The position numbers and the translations under genes are program-made. 64,000 nt of DNA. It comes from Pectobacterium peruviense (GTDB lineage Bacteria > Pseudomonadota > Gammaproteobacteria > Enterobacterales > Enterobacteriaceae). Under the pieces are notes generated by a model. It had not been told where the DNA came from and searched no databases. It saw only the letters and a program-made list of their open reading frames with translations. Where the stretch lies: assembly GCF_002847345.1 (NCBI RefSeq), contig NZ_LXFV01000010.1, positions 124,001-188,000 on the forward strand, read 5' to 3'. Shown piece by piece: positions 20,870 to 29,526 of this stretch. Position 1 is the stretch's first letter; every line of letters starts with the position of its first letter.

Positions 20870-21080
20870 ACACAGTTTCCCTTTTATCAATAGATGTCTA
20901 TGCCGAAGCGATACCAGTCCATTTTTCCAGAACAGTATCATCAATAATCGCGCGGCAGGGCAATCGCCAGCACGATGTATCGGTTCGACACCAGAGAATA
21001 ATTGATAGCGATGGAATCAAGGCAAGGGGTTTCGGAAGATCAAAGCAGGGTTGTCTGTCTGGGAGCGTTGTTCGACAGGC

Positions 21081-21254
21081 AAAAAAAAGCCAGCACCCGA
21101 GCTGGCTAAATAATACTGGAAGCAATGTGAGCAATGTCGTGCCTTCACAGGGAAGCTGGATCGTCGTGAACACCCTTAACAAATCATCGTTAAACAATTT
21201 ATCGTTAAACAACTCATCATTAACACAGGTACATGACATCGTTCCCCGGAACGC
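21081..21254 (-). ncRNA. ryhB: RyhB small RNA, extended form
   Basis: The minus strand carries the RyhB core almost unchanged: GCACGACATTGCTCACATTG beginning at 21142, then CTTCCAGTATT and AGCCAGC...GCTGGCT with eight T as terminator (21081-21108). RyhB is the Hfq-dependent, Fur-repressed RNA that lowers iron-rich proteins when iron is scarce. The promoter has TTTACA (21285-21290), an 18-bp spacer and TATTAT (21261-21266), placing the start near 21254. The transcript would then be about 174 nt, roughly twice the 90 nt of E. coli. The location downstream of yhhW in this orientation is also conserved. Confidence 0.88.
21181..21230 (-). repeat. 15-bp tandem repeats inside the RyhB 5' part
   Basis: On the minus strand TTGTTTAACGATAAA and TTGTTTAACGATGAT are adjacent 15-bp units. 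A diverged unit precedes them (TGTTAATGATGAG) and a partial one follows (TTGTTAAGG). They fall in the segment that E. coli RyhB lacks. Confidence 0.75.
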
Positions 21255-21256
21255 AC

Positions 21257-21275
21257 AGCAATAATAATCATTATC
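21257..21275. promoter_or_regulatory. Fur box of ryhB
   Basis: AGCAATAATAATCATTATC matches the 19-bp Fur consensus GATAATGATAATCATTATC at 15 of 19 positions. It overlaps the -10 element and part of the spacer of the ryhB promoter, so iron-loaded Fur would block transcription. Confidence 0.8.
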
Positions 21276-21356
21276 ATTCGCACTTGTAAAGTGCTTTTTG
21301 CGATAAATTCTTATTCTCAATACGGACTGCAGAACAGCCCGTTTTACTCCATACCG

Positions 21357-21435
21357 ATCGTTTAAAAACCGAGATACACGGAGCGACCACGGGGCGAGGT
21401 ATCCCTACGGGAACCTCATCCCCGTGTTTCTCCTA
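21357..21435 (-). repeat. dispersed hairpin repeat, copy 1 (after glpC)
   Basis: On the minus strand the segment runs GAAACACGGGGATGAGG, then TCCCGTAGGGATACCTCG, then CCCCGTGGTCGC and GTATCTCG. CACGGGG/CCCCGTG and GAGGT/ACCTC form a strong stem-loop. A clearly related copy, in the opposite chromosomal orientation, lies at 28491-28556. Confidence 0.75.
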
Positions 21436-21485
21436 AAATGAGGATTACGTGAGCTGCATTAACCGTTTTGCTCCGCTTCTGCTTT

Positions 21486-22697
21486 TTACTCTGGCTGCGC
21501 TAATGACCTCGCCAGCAGCGTGATCGGGTGCTCACACCGTTTGCTGGTCGACATCTCAATCTGCCATTTACAGGTTTCGCAGTCCGTCACCACGATATCG
21601 ACGCCGCTCTCTTCAATCTGCTGGAACAGCGGAGCGCCAATGCCCTGCGACGTGGCGTAATTCTCTTTCTTAAAGCCGTAAGTACCCGCAATACCGCAGC
21701 ACTGGGAATCCAGCATCACCAGTTCAAGACCGGGGATGCGTTGCAGCAGCGCTAAGGTATACGCCGTCCAGCCCATCCGTTCCAAGTGGCAAGGTGTGTG
21801 ATATGCCACCCGCAGCGGCAATTTACGCAGCGGTAGCGTTCGCCCTTCTTCTTCCAGCAGGCGATAGAGCTGACGCGTCACGAGTTCGATACCATCACGC
21901 ACGTGGCCGTTGTCCACACCCAGCAGATGTGGATACTCGTCCCGCAGCGTGAACGTACAGCTGGATGACGTTGCGACTACGGGCAGGGATTTCTGATTGA
22001 TCGCCTCATCCAGTGATTTGATATTCGCGTGCGCCTGCTTTCTGGCTTTGTCGTGAAAACCATTGGCGATCAGAGGCACACCACAGCATTTCTCTTTATT
22101 CAGCAACTGAACGCCAATCCCCATCGCATTAAAGACCTGAACCAGATCTTTACCCAGTTGCGGATGGTTGTAGTTCACATAACAGCCGTGGAAATAAGCG
22201 ACTTGCTCATCATAAGCCTGCTGCTTTGCTGCCTGCTGGCGATACCAGCGCCGAAAGGTGCCGAACGAGTATTTTGGCAGTTGGCGACGGTGGTCGATTT
22301 TCAACGCCTTATCCAGCAGTTGGCGCACCGGTTTCAGGCTGGTAGCCGTATTGACCAGCGGCGCAAACGGCGTGGCAATCGACCCCATGAAGTCGGTATG
22401 ACTAAGAATCGCGTCGCGCAGCGTCGGCTTATGATTACTGTGCGTCGCTTTCGCACGCTGAATGATGTCACCAATTTTGACATCCGACGGGCACGCGACT
22501 TCACAGCGTTTGCAGTTGGTGCAGTATTTCAGCGCATCGTCGTACAGCGCCGGATCCTTGCGGCGCAGGCGCTCGCCGTCCGGCCCAGCCTGTTTCGGAC
22601 CAGGATAAAGCGGATTCACACGCGAAACCGGACAGTACGTGGTACAGACCGTACATTTGATGCAATCTTCAAAACTGTTATCGCTAAGCAGGCTCAT
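21486..22697 (-). CDS. glpC: anaerobic glycerol-3-phosphate dehydrogenase subunit C
   Basis: GlpC anchors the GlpAB dimer to the membrane and passes electrons to the menaquinone pool. It has two [4Fe-4S] motifs, Cys12/15/18/22 and Cys59/62/65/69. Two CCG-type motifs follow (KEKCCGVP and DSQCCGIAG). I chose ATG 22697 (MSLLSDNSFEDC), which overlaps the glpB stop by 4 nt and has GGAGGG upstream; the longer open frame lacks these signs. The length of 403 residues compares with 396 in E. coli. It is the last gene of glpACB. Confidence 0.95.
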   Translation of the reverse strand: MSLLSDNSFEDCIKCTVCTTYCPVSRVNPLYPGPKQAGPDGERLRRKDPALYDDALKYCTNCKRCEVACPSDVKIGDIIQRAKATHSNHKPTLRDAILSHTDFMGSIATPFAPLVNTATSLKPVRQLLDKALKIDHRRQLPKYSFGTFRRWYRQQAAKQQAYDEQVAYFHGCYVNYNHPQLGKDLVQVFNAMGIGVQLLNKEKCCGVPLIANGFHDKARKQAHANIKSLDEAINQKSLPVVATSSSCTFTLRDEYPHLLGVDNGHVRDGIELVTRQLYRLLEEEGRTLPLRKLPLRVAYHTPCHLERMGWTAYTLALLQRIPGLELVMLDSQCCGIAGTYGFKKENYATSQGIGAPLFQQIEESGVDIVVTDCETCKWQIEMSTSKRCEHPITLLARSLAQPE

Positions 22698-23956
22698 GGG
22701 TTGCCCTCCTTCAGGATCTGTTCGGCAACATGGAGCGCGCTGAGTAAGGAAACGCCAGCCCCACATCCCTGCACAATCGGGTCGAAACCTTCCAGTACTG
22801 CGCCAATCGCGTACAGATTGTTGACCGTCTCACCCGCGATACGCGGATGCAGATGTTCATCGACGATCGCACCAAATTGCATATAGGGCTGAGGTGCAAA
22901 CACGTCCTGCTGGCTCCAGCCCTCGCGCTGCTCAGCAAACCGAATGTCTAGCCCAAAGACCGGCTCAGTCACCCGATCAAACTGTGTCACTAGCCCGTTA
23001 CTGAAGAAGCTACCGCTCGCCAGCACCGCGTGTTTCGCCCGCAGCGGAATATCGCGGTGATGATGGCTATGAATCGCAATTTCTTGCGGAGACAGCGAGG
23101 CGCGCACCGCGCGATCGCCCGGCATCACCATGCCACCCAATTGGCGAAAACGCTGTGACAGCGCCTGATGCAAACGTAACCCGAGTACTGACGGCGGTAA
23201 TGTCGGTAACAGCAGCACCGGTTTACCTAACGCATCAGAGAGTTCACGCACGATCTCAGGGCTGTCCAATCCCAGACAGGCAGGCATGATGATGGCATCG
23301 TTACCGTTAGCCAGAAGCGATAGCTCTTCCACCAGCGCCGCGCGGTTTTCTGGTCGATCCAGCACGCGGGCAATATTTACCGCGCGGAATTCGCTAGGAT
23401 TTTGACGCAACCGATCCAGCACGGGCAGTTTGAGTTCATCACTACGTGCCGCGATACCCTGCGTCTGAAGCGTGCCAGCCACAATTCGGGACTGAAAATC
23501 CAGAAAGCCCTCAATACCAGCAATGAGCGGATTGTCACCAAAATGAGAATCCGGCAGGCCACGTGTGACACCGTCAACCGGGCTTAGCCAGCATGCACGA
23601 AACTTACCTAACGGCGTCATACGCCAGTGATTCTGCTGATGATTGCCCAACAGGGAAATATTGCTGCGTTCCAACAATGCCTCGACCTGTGGTAACAGTG
23701 CGGCAACTGCCGCCGCCCCCATACGAGAATAAGGGTGATGAGGTGCCTGACGCGCCAGCTCGCCCAGCGCATCGAGTGGCTGGCTAACGGGCTGTCCGTC
23801 AGGGAGATGAGAGAGTAAATCCAGCGCGCCGGAAGAAAAATGCAGTGCATTCTGCCCAGCGCTGACAATCGCGCAGCGTTTTCCCTGTTCTGCCAAGCGG
23901 ATGCCGCAGGTCAGCCCTGCCAGTCCGCCGCCAATAATCACAACGTCATAGCGCAT
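22694..23956 (-). CDS. glpB: anaerobic glycerol-3-phosphate dehydrogenase subunit B
   Basis: GlpB is the FMN-associated subunit of the GlpABC complex, which oxidises glycerol-3-phosphate with fumarate or nitrate as terminal acceptor. The dinucleotide-binding motif IIGGGLAGLTCGIRLAEQG starts at about residue 7. The length of 420 residues is normal. It overlaps glpA by 11 nt and glpC by 4 nt, so the three are translated as a coupled operon. Confidence 0.95.
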   Translation of the reverse strand: MRYDVVIIGGGLAGLTCGIRLAEQGKRCAIVSAGQNALHFSSGALDLLSHLPDGQPVSQPLDALGELARQAPHHPYSRMGAAAVAALLPQVEALLERSNISLLGNHQQNHWRMTPLGKFRACWLSPVDGVTRGLPDSHFGDNPLIAGIEGFLDFQSRIVAGTLQTQGIAARSDELKLPVLDRLRQNPSEFRAVNIARVLDRPENRAALVEELSLLANGNDAIIMPACLGLDSPEIVRELSDALGKPVLLLPTLPPSVLGLRLHQALSQRFRQLGGMVMPGDRAVRASLSPQEIAIHSHHHRDIPLRAKHAVLASGSFFSNGLVTQFDRVTEPVFGLDIRFAEQREGWSQQDVFAPQPYMQFGAIVDEHLHPRIAGETVNNLYAIGAVLEGFDPIVQGCGAGVSLLSALHVAEQILKEGNP

Positions 23957-25616
23957 GACGATCCTCCTGACTGTCGCTGGCCGTCAAGCCGCACAATCCC
24001 TGATAAATCCAGCTGGTAAACTCGCTTTCGCGCAGCGCATTACCCCACGCGATGGGGCGAATGCCTTTCCAACGTTCGTTCAAAAACTGGCTGAGCTGCG
24101 TGAGCGACTGCTCTGGTGTCGCGGTGCCCAGACGGCACAACAGACCTGCCGCACGGCAGGCGCACAGCTCACCCTGACAGGTGCCCATGCCAACACGAGT
24201 ACGCCGACGTAAATCAATCAGGTTATTCACCTGCAATGATTCCACGGCGTAGCGCACTTCCCCCGCCGTCACGGCCTCACATTCGCACACCAGACTGCGG
24301 TCCAGACGTTCACCGGACAGCATTCGCCCAGCGCGTTCACCGTGGCGATAGATCGCCGAACCACGTAGCGGCGCAGAGAGCGGTTTTGCCGCGGGATACG
24401 CTGACAGAGCGTGGGGGGCGGTTTTCACTTCACTCAGCGATTCAGAACCGGGTAACGGCGTCTGCGCCGTCGAACAAGCGACGTCATGACCCAGCTTTTT
24501 GCAGATAGCGTCCGTCACCCATTCCGCCATCAGGCGATAGGTCATCAGCTTGCCGCCAGTGATGGTAATAAATCCTTCCAGCCCATCGCGGCTGGCATGG
24601 TCGAGCAGCACAATGCCGCGACTCACGCTACGCCCGCTGGGATCGCTATCGTTGGCAACCAGCGGTCGGACGCCCGCATAGGCGCGTAGAATTCGCGTGC
24701 TTGCCAGCGAGGGAGCCAGCATCGAACCTTCCCGCATCAGCGTTTCCACTTCAGCAGGCGTCACCAGCATATTGTCGATCTGATCGTAGTCGATGTGGGT
24801 TGAGGTGGTACCAATCAGCGAAATGGTATCGCCCGGCACCAGAATGTCGGCATCGGCCGGTTTGCGGCAACGGTTGATCACCATGTTGTTGATGCGGTGC
24901 CCGAGAATCAGCAGCGCGCCCTTTGCCGGGAACATGCGCACACGCAAATCGGCATATTCCGCAATGTGTTGTCCCCAGATACCACCGGCATTAACCACTA
25001 CCTGCGCGTATATTTCTGTTTCTACACCTTTTTTATGGTCGAAAACGCGCACGCCGGTAATACGGTCACCCTGACGAATCAGCCCGATGACCTCATGATA
25101 GGTCAACACTTCCGCACCGTGCTCGCAGGCATCAATCATGTTGGCCGCTGTCAGGCGAAAAGGATCCACAGAGCCATCCGGCACGCGCACCGCGCCAATC
25201 AGTGTCGGGTTTGCTGCGGGTTCCAGCCGCAGCGCTTCCTGCGGATCCAGCGCCTGCGCGCCAATCCCAGCCTGCTGGCAAGCGGTAATGAATTGCGCCT
25301 GCCAACCGAGATCGTCTTCCGGCAAGGTGATAAACAGACCGTCAGTAGGCTCAATACAGTGCCGGGCGATCCGCCGAAGAATTTGGTTCTCTTCAATACA
25401 TTCGCGGGCAGATTCACCATCCGTCACTGCATAACGGGCGCCGCTGTGTAATAAGCCGTGATTACGCCCGGTCGCACCGGTCGCAATATCATAACGTTCA
25501 AGTAACAGGCAGCGCAGTCCGCGCAGGGCACAGTCCCGTGCTGTACCCGCGCCCGTCGCACCACCGCCAATGACAACCACGTCAGTTTCACGCCAGTTCC
25601 CAGTGTTTTGCTTCAT
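23946..25616 (-). CDS. glpA: anaerobic glycerol-3-phosphate dehydrogenase subunit A
   Basis: GlpA is the catalytic FAD subunit. The motif VVIGGGATGAGTARDCALRG near residue 14 binds FAD. The C-terminal BFD-like [2Fe-2S] domain shows VCECE...GTCQGELCAC. I chose ATG 25616 (MKQNTGNWRETD) because GGAG lies 7 nt upstream and the 42 extra upstream codons do not resemble the family. The length of 556 residues compares with 542 in E. coli. Expression is probably controlled by GlpR, CRP and oxygen regulators from the glpA-glpT intergenic region. Confidence 0.95.
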   Translation of the reverse strand: MKQNTGNWRETDVVVIGGGATGAGTARDCALRGLRCLLLERYDIATGATGRNHGLLHSGARYAVTDGESARECIEENQILRRIARHCIEPTDGLFITLPEDDLGWQAQFITACQQAGIGAQALDPQEALRLEPAANPTLIGAVRVPDGSVDPFRLTAANMIDACEHGAEVLTYHEVIGLIRQGDRITGVRVFDHKKGVETEIYAQVVVNAGGIWGQHIAEYADLRVRMFPAKGALLILGHRINNMVINRCRKPADADILVPGDTISLIGTTSTHIDYDQIDNMLVTPAEVETLMREGSMLAPSLASTRILRAYAGVRPLVANDSDPSGRSVSRGIVLLDHASRDGLEGFITITGGKLMTYRLMAEWVTDAICKKLGHDVACSTAQTPLPGSESLSEVKTAPHALSAYPAAKPLSAPLRGSAIYRHGERAGRMLSGERLDRSLVCECEAVTAGEVRYAVESLQVNNLIDLRRRTRVGMGTCQGELCACRAAGLLCRLGTATPEQSLTQLSQFLNERWKGIRPIAWGNALRESEFTSWIYQGLCGLTASDSQEDRHAL

Positions 25617-25682
25617 ATTCTCGCTCCAGGCGGAGGATATAGAGGGTATGTATGTTGCTATTGGGACACAAAAAGAAGGGTT

Positions 25683-25702
25683 AATGTTTGATAAAGAGCA
25701 AA
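25683..25702. promoter_or_regulatory. GlpR operator near glpA
   Basis: AATGTTTGATAAAGAGCAAA matches the remembered GlpR consensus WATGTTCGWTWWCGAACATW with three clear mismatches. It lies 67-86 bp before the glpA start. The following AACGAACA/AAACGAAAG stretch may hold further half-sites. Confidence 0.6.
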
Positions 25703-25746
25703 AACGAACACTAAACGAAAGCAAAGGGGAGTTTAAAAACAATAAG

Positions 25747-25762
25747 TGTGATTTGGGTCACT
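25747..25762. promoter_or_regulatory. CRP site in the glpA-glpT intergenic region
   Basis: TGTGA-TTTGGG-TCACT matches the CRP core at 9 of 10 positions. Weaker half-sites (GTCACAG near 25812 and TCACAC near 25851) lie further towards glpT. Confidence 0.7.
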
Positions 25763-25882
25763 AAAACCACACTGTGGAATTTTCCTATTCTGTTAACATG
25801 AGCGCAAAAATCGTCACAGTTTCATAAAAGTGTAACATTAGCGTCATGAATCACACTCATTTGTACGCTAGCCCCTTACAAT

Positions 25883-25902
25883 AACGTTCGTAATAGAACA
25901 AA
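25883..25902. promoter_or_regulatory. GlpR operator near glpT
   Basis: AACGTTCGTAATAGAACAAA matches the GlpR consensus at most fixed positions, with clear TTCG and GAAC half-sites. It lies 35-54 bp before the glpT start, a position suited to repression. Confidence 0.65.
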
Positions 25903-25936
25903 AAAGCTATCGTTTTTTTTCGCATTGGAGATATCT

Positions 25937-27286
25937 ATGCTGAGTATTTTTAGGCCCGCCGCCCACCAGCCACGCGTGTCGCAAGATCACGTCGATCCGC
26001 TCTATCGTCGCCTGCGTTGGCAGATTTTCATGGGGATCTTTTTTGGCTACGCCGCCTACTATCTGGTACGCAAAAACTTCACCTTGGCGATGCCTTATCT
26101 GATTGAACAGGGCTTCTCGCGCGGTGACCTTGGCTTTGCACTGTCCGGCATCTCCATCGCCTACGGTTTTTCCAAATTCATCATGGGTTCGGTCTCTGAC
26201 CGTTCAAACCCACGGGTTTTCCTGCCTGCTGGTCTAATTTTGGCGGCTGCCGTCATGCTGTTCATGGGTTTTGTACCGTGGGCAACCTCCAGCATTGCCG
26301 TCATGTTCGTCCTGCTGTTCCTGTGCGGCTGGTTCCAGGGTATGGGCTGGCCACCGTGCGGACGTACTATGGTTCACTGGTGGTCACAGAAAGAACGTGG
26401 TGGCATCGTGTCCGTATGGAACTGTGCGCATAACGTCGGCGGCGGACTTCCACCTCTGCTCTTCCTGCTGGGTATGGCCTGGTTTAACGACTGGAAAGCA
26501 GCACTCTACATGCCTGCCTTCGCCGCCATTCTGGTTGCACTCATCGCATTTGCCTTAATGCGTGATACCCCGCAATCCTGTGGTCTACCGTCAGTTGAAG
26601 AGTACAAAAACGACTATCCAGTTGATTACAATGAAAAAGATGAAGAAGAACTGACAGCTAAGCAGATCTTCATGCAGTACGTTTTCCCGAACAAACTGTT
26701 GTGGTACATCGCTATCGCCAACGTCTTCGTTTACCTGCTGCGTTACGGCATCCTCGACTGGTCACCGACTTACCTGAAAGAAGTTAAACACTTCGCACTG
26801 GATAAATCGTCCTGGGCGTACTTCCTGTATGAATACGCGGGTATTCCGGGCACGCTGCTGTGCGGCTGGATGTCTGATAAGGTGTTCAAAGGTAACCGTG
26901 GTGCAACGGGCGTATTCTTCATGGTACTCGTTACCATCGCCACCATCGTTTACTGGATGAACCCAGCCGGTAATCCGGGTGTGGATATGGCATGTATGAT
27001 CGTCATCGGCTTCCTGATTTACGGCCCGGTTATGCTTATCGGTCTGCACGCGCTGGAACTGGCACCGAAGAAAGCGGCAGGCACAGCGGCAGGCTTCACC
27101 GGTCTGTTCGGCTACCTCGGTGGCTCCGTTGCCGCCAGCGCCATAGTCGGCTACACCGTTGACTTCTTCGGTTGGGACGGCGGCTTCATGGTGATGATTG
27201 GCGGCAGCATTATGGCTGTGCTTCTGTTGATTGTTGTTATGCTGAATGAGAAAAAACATAAAGCAGAGTTAGCCAATCGCGCCTAA
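25937..27286 (+). CDS. glpT: glycerol-3-phosphate:phosphate antiporter
   Basis: GlpT is a 12-span MFS protein that exchanges internal phosphate for external glycerol-3-phosphate. The sequence follows E. coli GlpT from MLSIFRPA through [21 protein letters not shown] chose the ATG at 25937, with GGAG 8 nt upstream, rather than the ATG 12 nt earlier. The length of 449 residues is close to 452. It is the first gene of glpTQ, divergent from glpACB. Confidence 0.96.
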   Translation: MLSIFRPAAHQPRVSQDHVDPLYRRLRWQIFMGIFFGYAAYYLVRKNFTLAMPYLIEQGFSRGDLGFALSGISIAYGFSKFIMGSVSDRSNPRVFLPAGLILAAAVMLFMGFVPWATSSIAVMFVLLFLCGWFQGMGWPPCGRTMVHWWSQKERGGIVSVWNCAHNVGGGLPPLLFLLGMAWFNDWKAALYMPAFAAILVALIAFALMRDTPQSCGLPSVEEYKNDYPVDYNEKDEEELTAKQIFMQYVFPNKLLWYIAIANVFVYLLRYGILDWSPTYLKEVKHFALDKSSWAYFLYEYAGIPGTLLCGWMSDKVFKGNRGATGVFFMVLVTIATIVYWMNPAGNPGVDMACMIVIGFLIYGPVMLIGLHALELAPKKAAGTAAGFTGLFGYLGGSVAASAIVGYTVDFFGWDGGFMVMIGGSIMAVLLLIVVMLNEKKHKAELANRA

Positions 27287-27309
27287 CCCGCTCTTGTAAG
27301 CATCCCTCT

Positions 27310-27335
27310 GGCGGCGTCCTGATGACGCCGCCTTT
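27310..27335 (+). terminator. hairpin between glpT and glpQ
   Basis: GGCGGCGTC-CTGAT-GACGCCGCC is a perfect 9-bp stem followed by TTTCTC. It may weaken readthrough or protect the glpT message, making glpQ less expressed. Confidence 0.6.
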
Positions 27336-27361
27336 CTCTCAACAGAAAGAGGTTTGATCGC

Positions 27362-28447
27362 ATGAACGTTACCGTAACATCTCTGATCTCCGCCCTCGCG
27401 CTCTCCGTGTCCTTTAGTGCTTCTAGTAACGCCGACACTTCCGCTTCATCAACCGATAAAATTGTCATTGCCCACCGTGGTGCCAGCGGTTATCTGCCTG
27501 AGCATACGCTTCCGGCGAAGGCGATGGCCTACGCTCAGGGTGCCGATTATCTGGAACAGGATTTGGTACTCACTAAAGATAACGCGCTTATTGTCCTGCA
27601 CGATCACTATCTGGATCGCGTTACCGATGTGGCAGAACGTTTCCCACAGCGTGCCCGCAAAGATGGACGTTTTTACGCTATCGACTTTACGCTGAAAGAG
27701 ATCAAATCACTGAAATTCACCGAAGGGTTCGACATCAAAGACGGCAAGCATGTACAGAGCTACCCAAACCGTTTCCCGATGTGGAAATCCGACTTCCGCA
27801 TTCATACCTTTCAGGAAGAGATTGAATTTATTCAGGGTATGAACCACTCAACTGGCAAGAACATCGGCCTCTATCCTGAAATCAAAGCACCGTGGTTTCA
27901 CCATCAGGAAGGGAAAGACATCGCACGCGAAACGCTGACCGTGCTGAAGCAGTATGGCTATACGGAGAAAAGCGATAAGGTCTTCCTGCAATCGTTTGAT
28001 GTTGCAGAGTTAAAGCGCATCAAAACCGAATTACAGCCACAGATGAAGATGGATCTGAATCTGATTCAACTGGTCGCCTATACCGACTGGCATGAAACCT
28101 ACGAAAAACAGGCCGATGGGGCGTGGGTGAATTACAACTACGATTGGATGCAAAAGCCCGGTGCAATGAAACAGATTGCGACCTATGCCGACGGTATCGG
28201 CCCGGACTACCACATGCTAGTTCAAAAAGGGTCGACGCCTGGCAACATCACCTTTACCGATATGGTGAAGGAAGCCCATCAGCACAAACTTCAGGTGCAC
28301 CCGTTTACGGCAAGAGCCGACAGGCTACCGACGTACGCCAAAGATATCGATCAGCTCTATGACATTCTCTACTATCAGGCGGACGTTGACGGCCTGTTTA
28401 CCGATTTTCCCGACAAAGCAGTCGATTTTCTGAAAAAGCCGCGCTGA
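27362..28447 (+). CDS. glpQ: periplasmic glycerophosphodiester phosphodiesterase
   Basis: GlpQ hydrolyses glycerophosphodiesters from phospholipid breakdown to glycerol-3-phosphate, which GlpT imports. A signal peptide covers roughly the first 24 residues (SLISALALSVSFSASSNA). The GDPD signature IAHRGASGYLPEHT and the LEQDLVLTKD/LHDHYLDR metal-site segments follow. The length of 361 residues fits. It is the second gene of glpTQ, 75 bp after glpT. Confidence 0.95.
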   Translation: MNVTVTSLISALALSVSFSASSNADTSASSTDKIVIAHRGASGYLPEHTLPAKAMAYAQGADYLEQDLVLTKDNALIVLHDHYLDRVTDVAERFPQRARKDGRFYAIDFTLKEIKSLKFTEGFDIKDGKHVQSYPNRFPMWKSDFRIHTFQEEIEFIQGMNHSTGKNIGLYPEIKAPWFHHQEGKDIARETLTVLKQYGYTEKSDKVFLQSFDVAELKRIKTELQPQMKMDLNLIQLVAYTDWHETYEKQADGAWVNYNYDWMQKPGAMKQIATYADGIGPDYHMLVQKGSTPGNITFTDMVKEAHQHKLQVHPFTARADRLPTYAKDIDQLYDILYYQADVDGLFTDFPDKAVDFLKKPR

Positions 28448-28490
28448 AGTTATCATGCTGGTCACTTAAGCATGGATTTAGAGGGAAACA

Positions 28491-28556
28491 CGATGATGAG
28501 GCTCCCGCAGGGATGCCTCGCACCGTGGTCGCCCTCGGTATCTCGATCCTCAAACG
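28491..28556 (+). repeat. dispersed hairpin repeat, copy 2 (after glpQ)
   Basis: GGGAAACACGATGATGAGG, CTCCCGCAGGGATGCCTCG, then CACCGTGGTCGC and GGTATCTCG align base for base, with few differences, to the minus strand of copy 1 at 21357-21435. It lies just past the glpQ stop codon, in the same orientation relative to its upstream gene. Confidence 0.75.
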
Positions 28557-28625
28557 AGCGCTGAAGTTCAAAGTTATCATCGGGCATCGCGTGCCCGATG
28601 ATACATCGTTTCAATAATGCACCGC

Positions 28626-29426
28626 TTACTTCAGAAACAATTCCCGCAGGTAATTCGGCACCGCACTGTCTGCATTAGAACCAATTACTTCGCGATCCGG
28701 TAGCAAATCTTTCAAGCGCTGATGCGCGTTCTCCATGACGCAGCCTTTCCCGGCCATCGACAACATTTCGTAGTCGTTCATGCCATCGCCAAACGCTACG
28801 CACTCTTTGAGCGAGAATCCGATAATCTTCGCTACCTGCTCCAGCGCATGGCCTTTAGACACGCCGCCTGCCATCACTTCCAGACAAGTGAGGGTCGAAA
28901 AACTCACGTTGACGCGGTCGCCCCAACGCGCGTTGATCGCTTCTTCAAACGGAAGCAGCTGTTCATGAGAATCGCAGGTAAAGAACACCTTGCTAACGCC
29001 ATCGGTCTCAAGCAGTGCAGGCTCGAACAGCTTGTATTTAAAGATCGACTCTTTGAAGAAACGCTCTTCTTCCGCACGCGGACGGTTCATAAACCATTCG
29101 TCATCACGGTAAACGTGCGTCAGCATATCGGGGTTAGTGTGCACAATGCTGTAAAGGTCGCGGGCAATATCCTGATCCAGATTGTGACTGAAAATCAGCT
29201 CGCCCTGCGAGTTGTGTACGCGCGCGCCATTCGAGGTAATCATAAACGCGCTGATACCGAGATTATCGCGGATTTGCGCGACATCCATGTGATGCCGTCC
29301 AGTCGCGAACACAAAGTGAATCCCTTTCTCCGTCAGCAGCCTGAGGGTTTCTTTCGCATACGGGGACAGCGAGTGGTCAGGTGACAGCAGTGTGCCATCT
29401 AAATCGGAAGCAACGACATGGTACAT
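28626..29426 (-). CDS. yigL: HAD-family phosphatase YigL
   Basis: This 266-residue Cof-type HAD phosphatase has the catalytic DLDGT at residues 8-12 and the metal loop GDGMND later, with a C2-type cap between. It is nearly co-linear with E. coli YigL, which dephosphorylates pyridoxal phosphate and sugar phosphates and takes part in the sugar-phosphate stress response. It follows pldB on the same strand, as in E. coli. Confidence 0.93.
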   Translation of the reverse strand: MYHVVASDLDGTLLSPDHSLSPYAKETLRLLTEKGIHFVFATGRHHMDVAQIRDNLGISAFMITSNGARVHNSQGELIFSHNLDQDIARDLYSIVHTNPDMLTHVYRDDEWFMNRPRAEEERFFKESIFKYKLFEPALLETDGVSKVFFTCDSHEQLLPFEEAINARWGDRVNVSFSTLTCLEVMAGGVSKGHALEQVAKIIGFSLKECVAFGDGMNDYEMLSMAGKGCVMENAHQRLKDLLPDREVIGSNADSAVPNYLRELFLK

Positions 29427-29526
29427 AACGATGAGATCTCACTTCTGGTGTATTGGCGGCACGCGCCGCAAAAAATGAACGAGGTTGCTGGCAGTATCCG
29501 TTGAGCGATTTGCCAACAGTCTAAAA

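Noticed and set aside
20898-21320. 140-codon minus-strand frame across ryhB as a protein gene
   Set aside because: It spans the ryhB promoter, core and terminator, so an uninterrupted mRNA is unlikely. The in-frame ATG at 21239 is kept only as a speculative finding.
25570-25764. small plus-strand frame between glpA and glpT
   Set aside because: It overlaps the glpA start and the GlpR and CRP sites; no ribosome site and no family resemblance.
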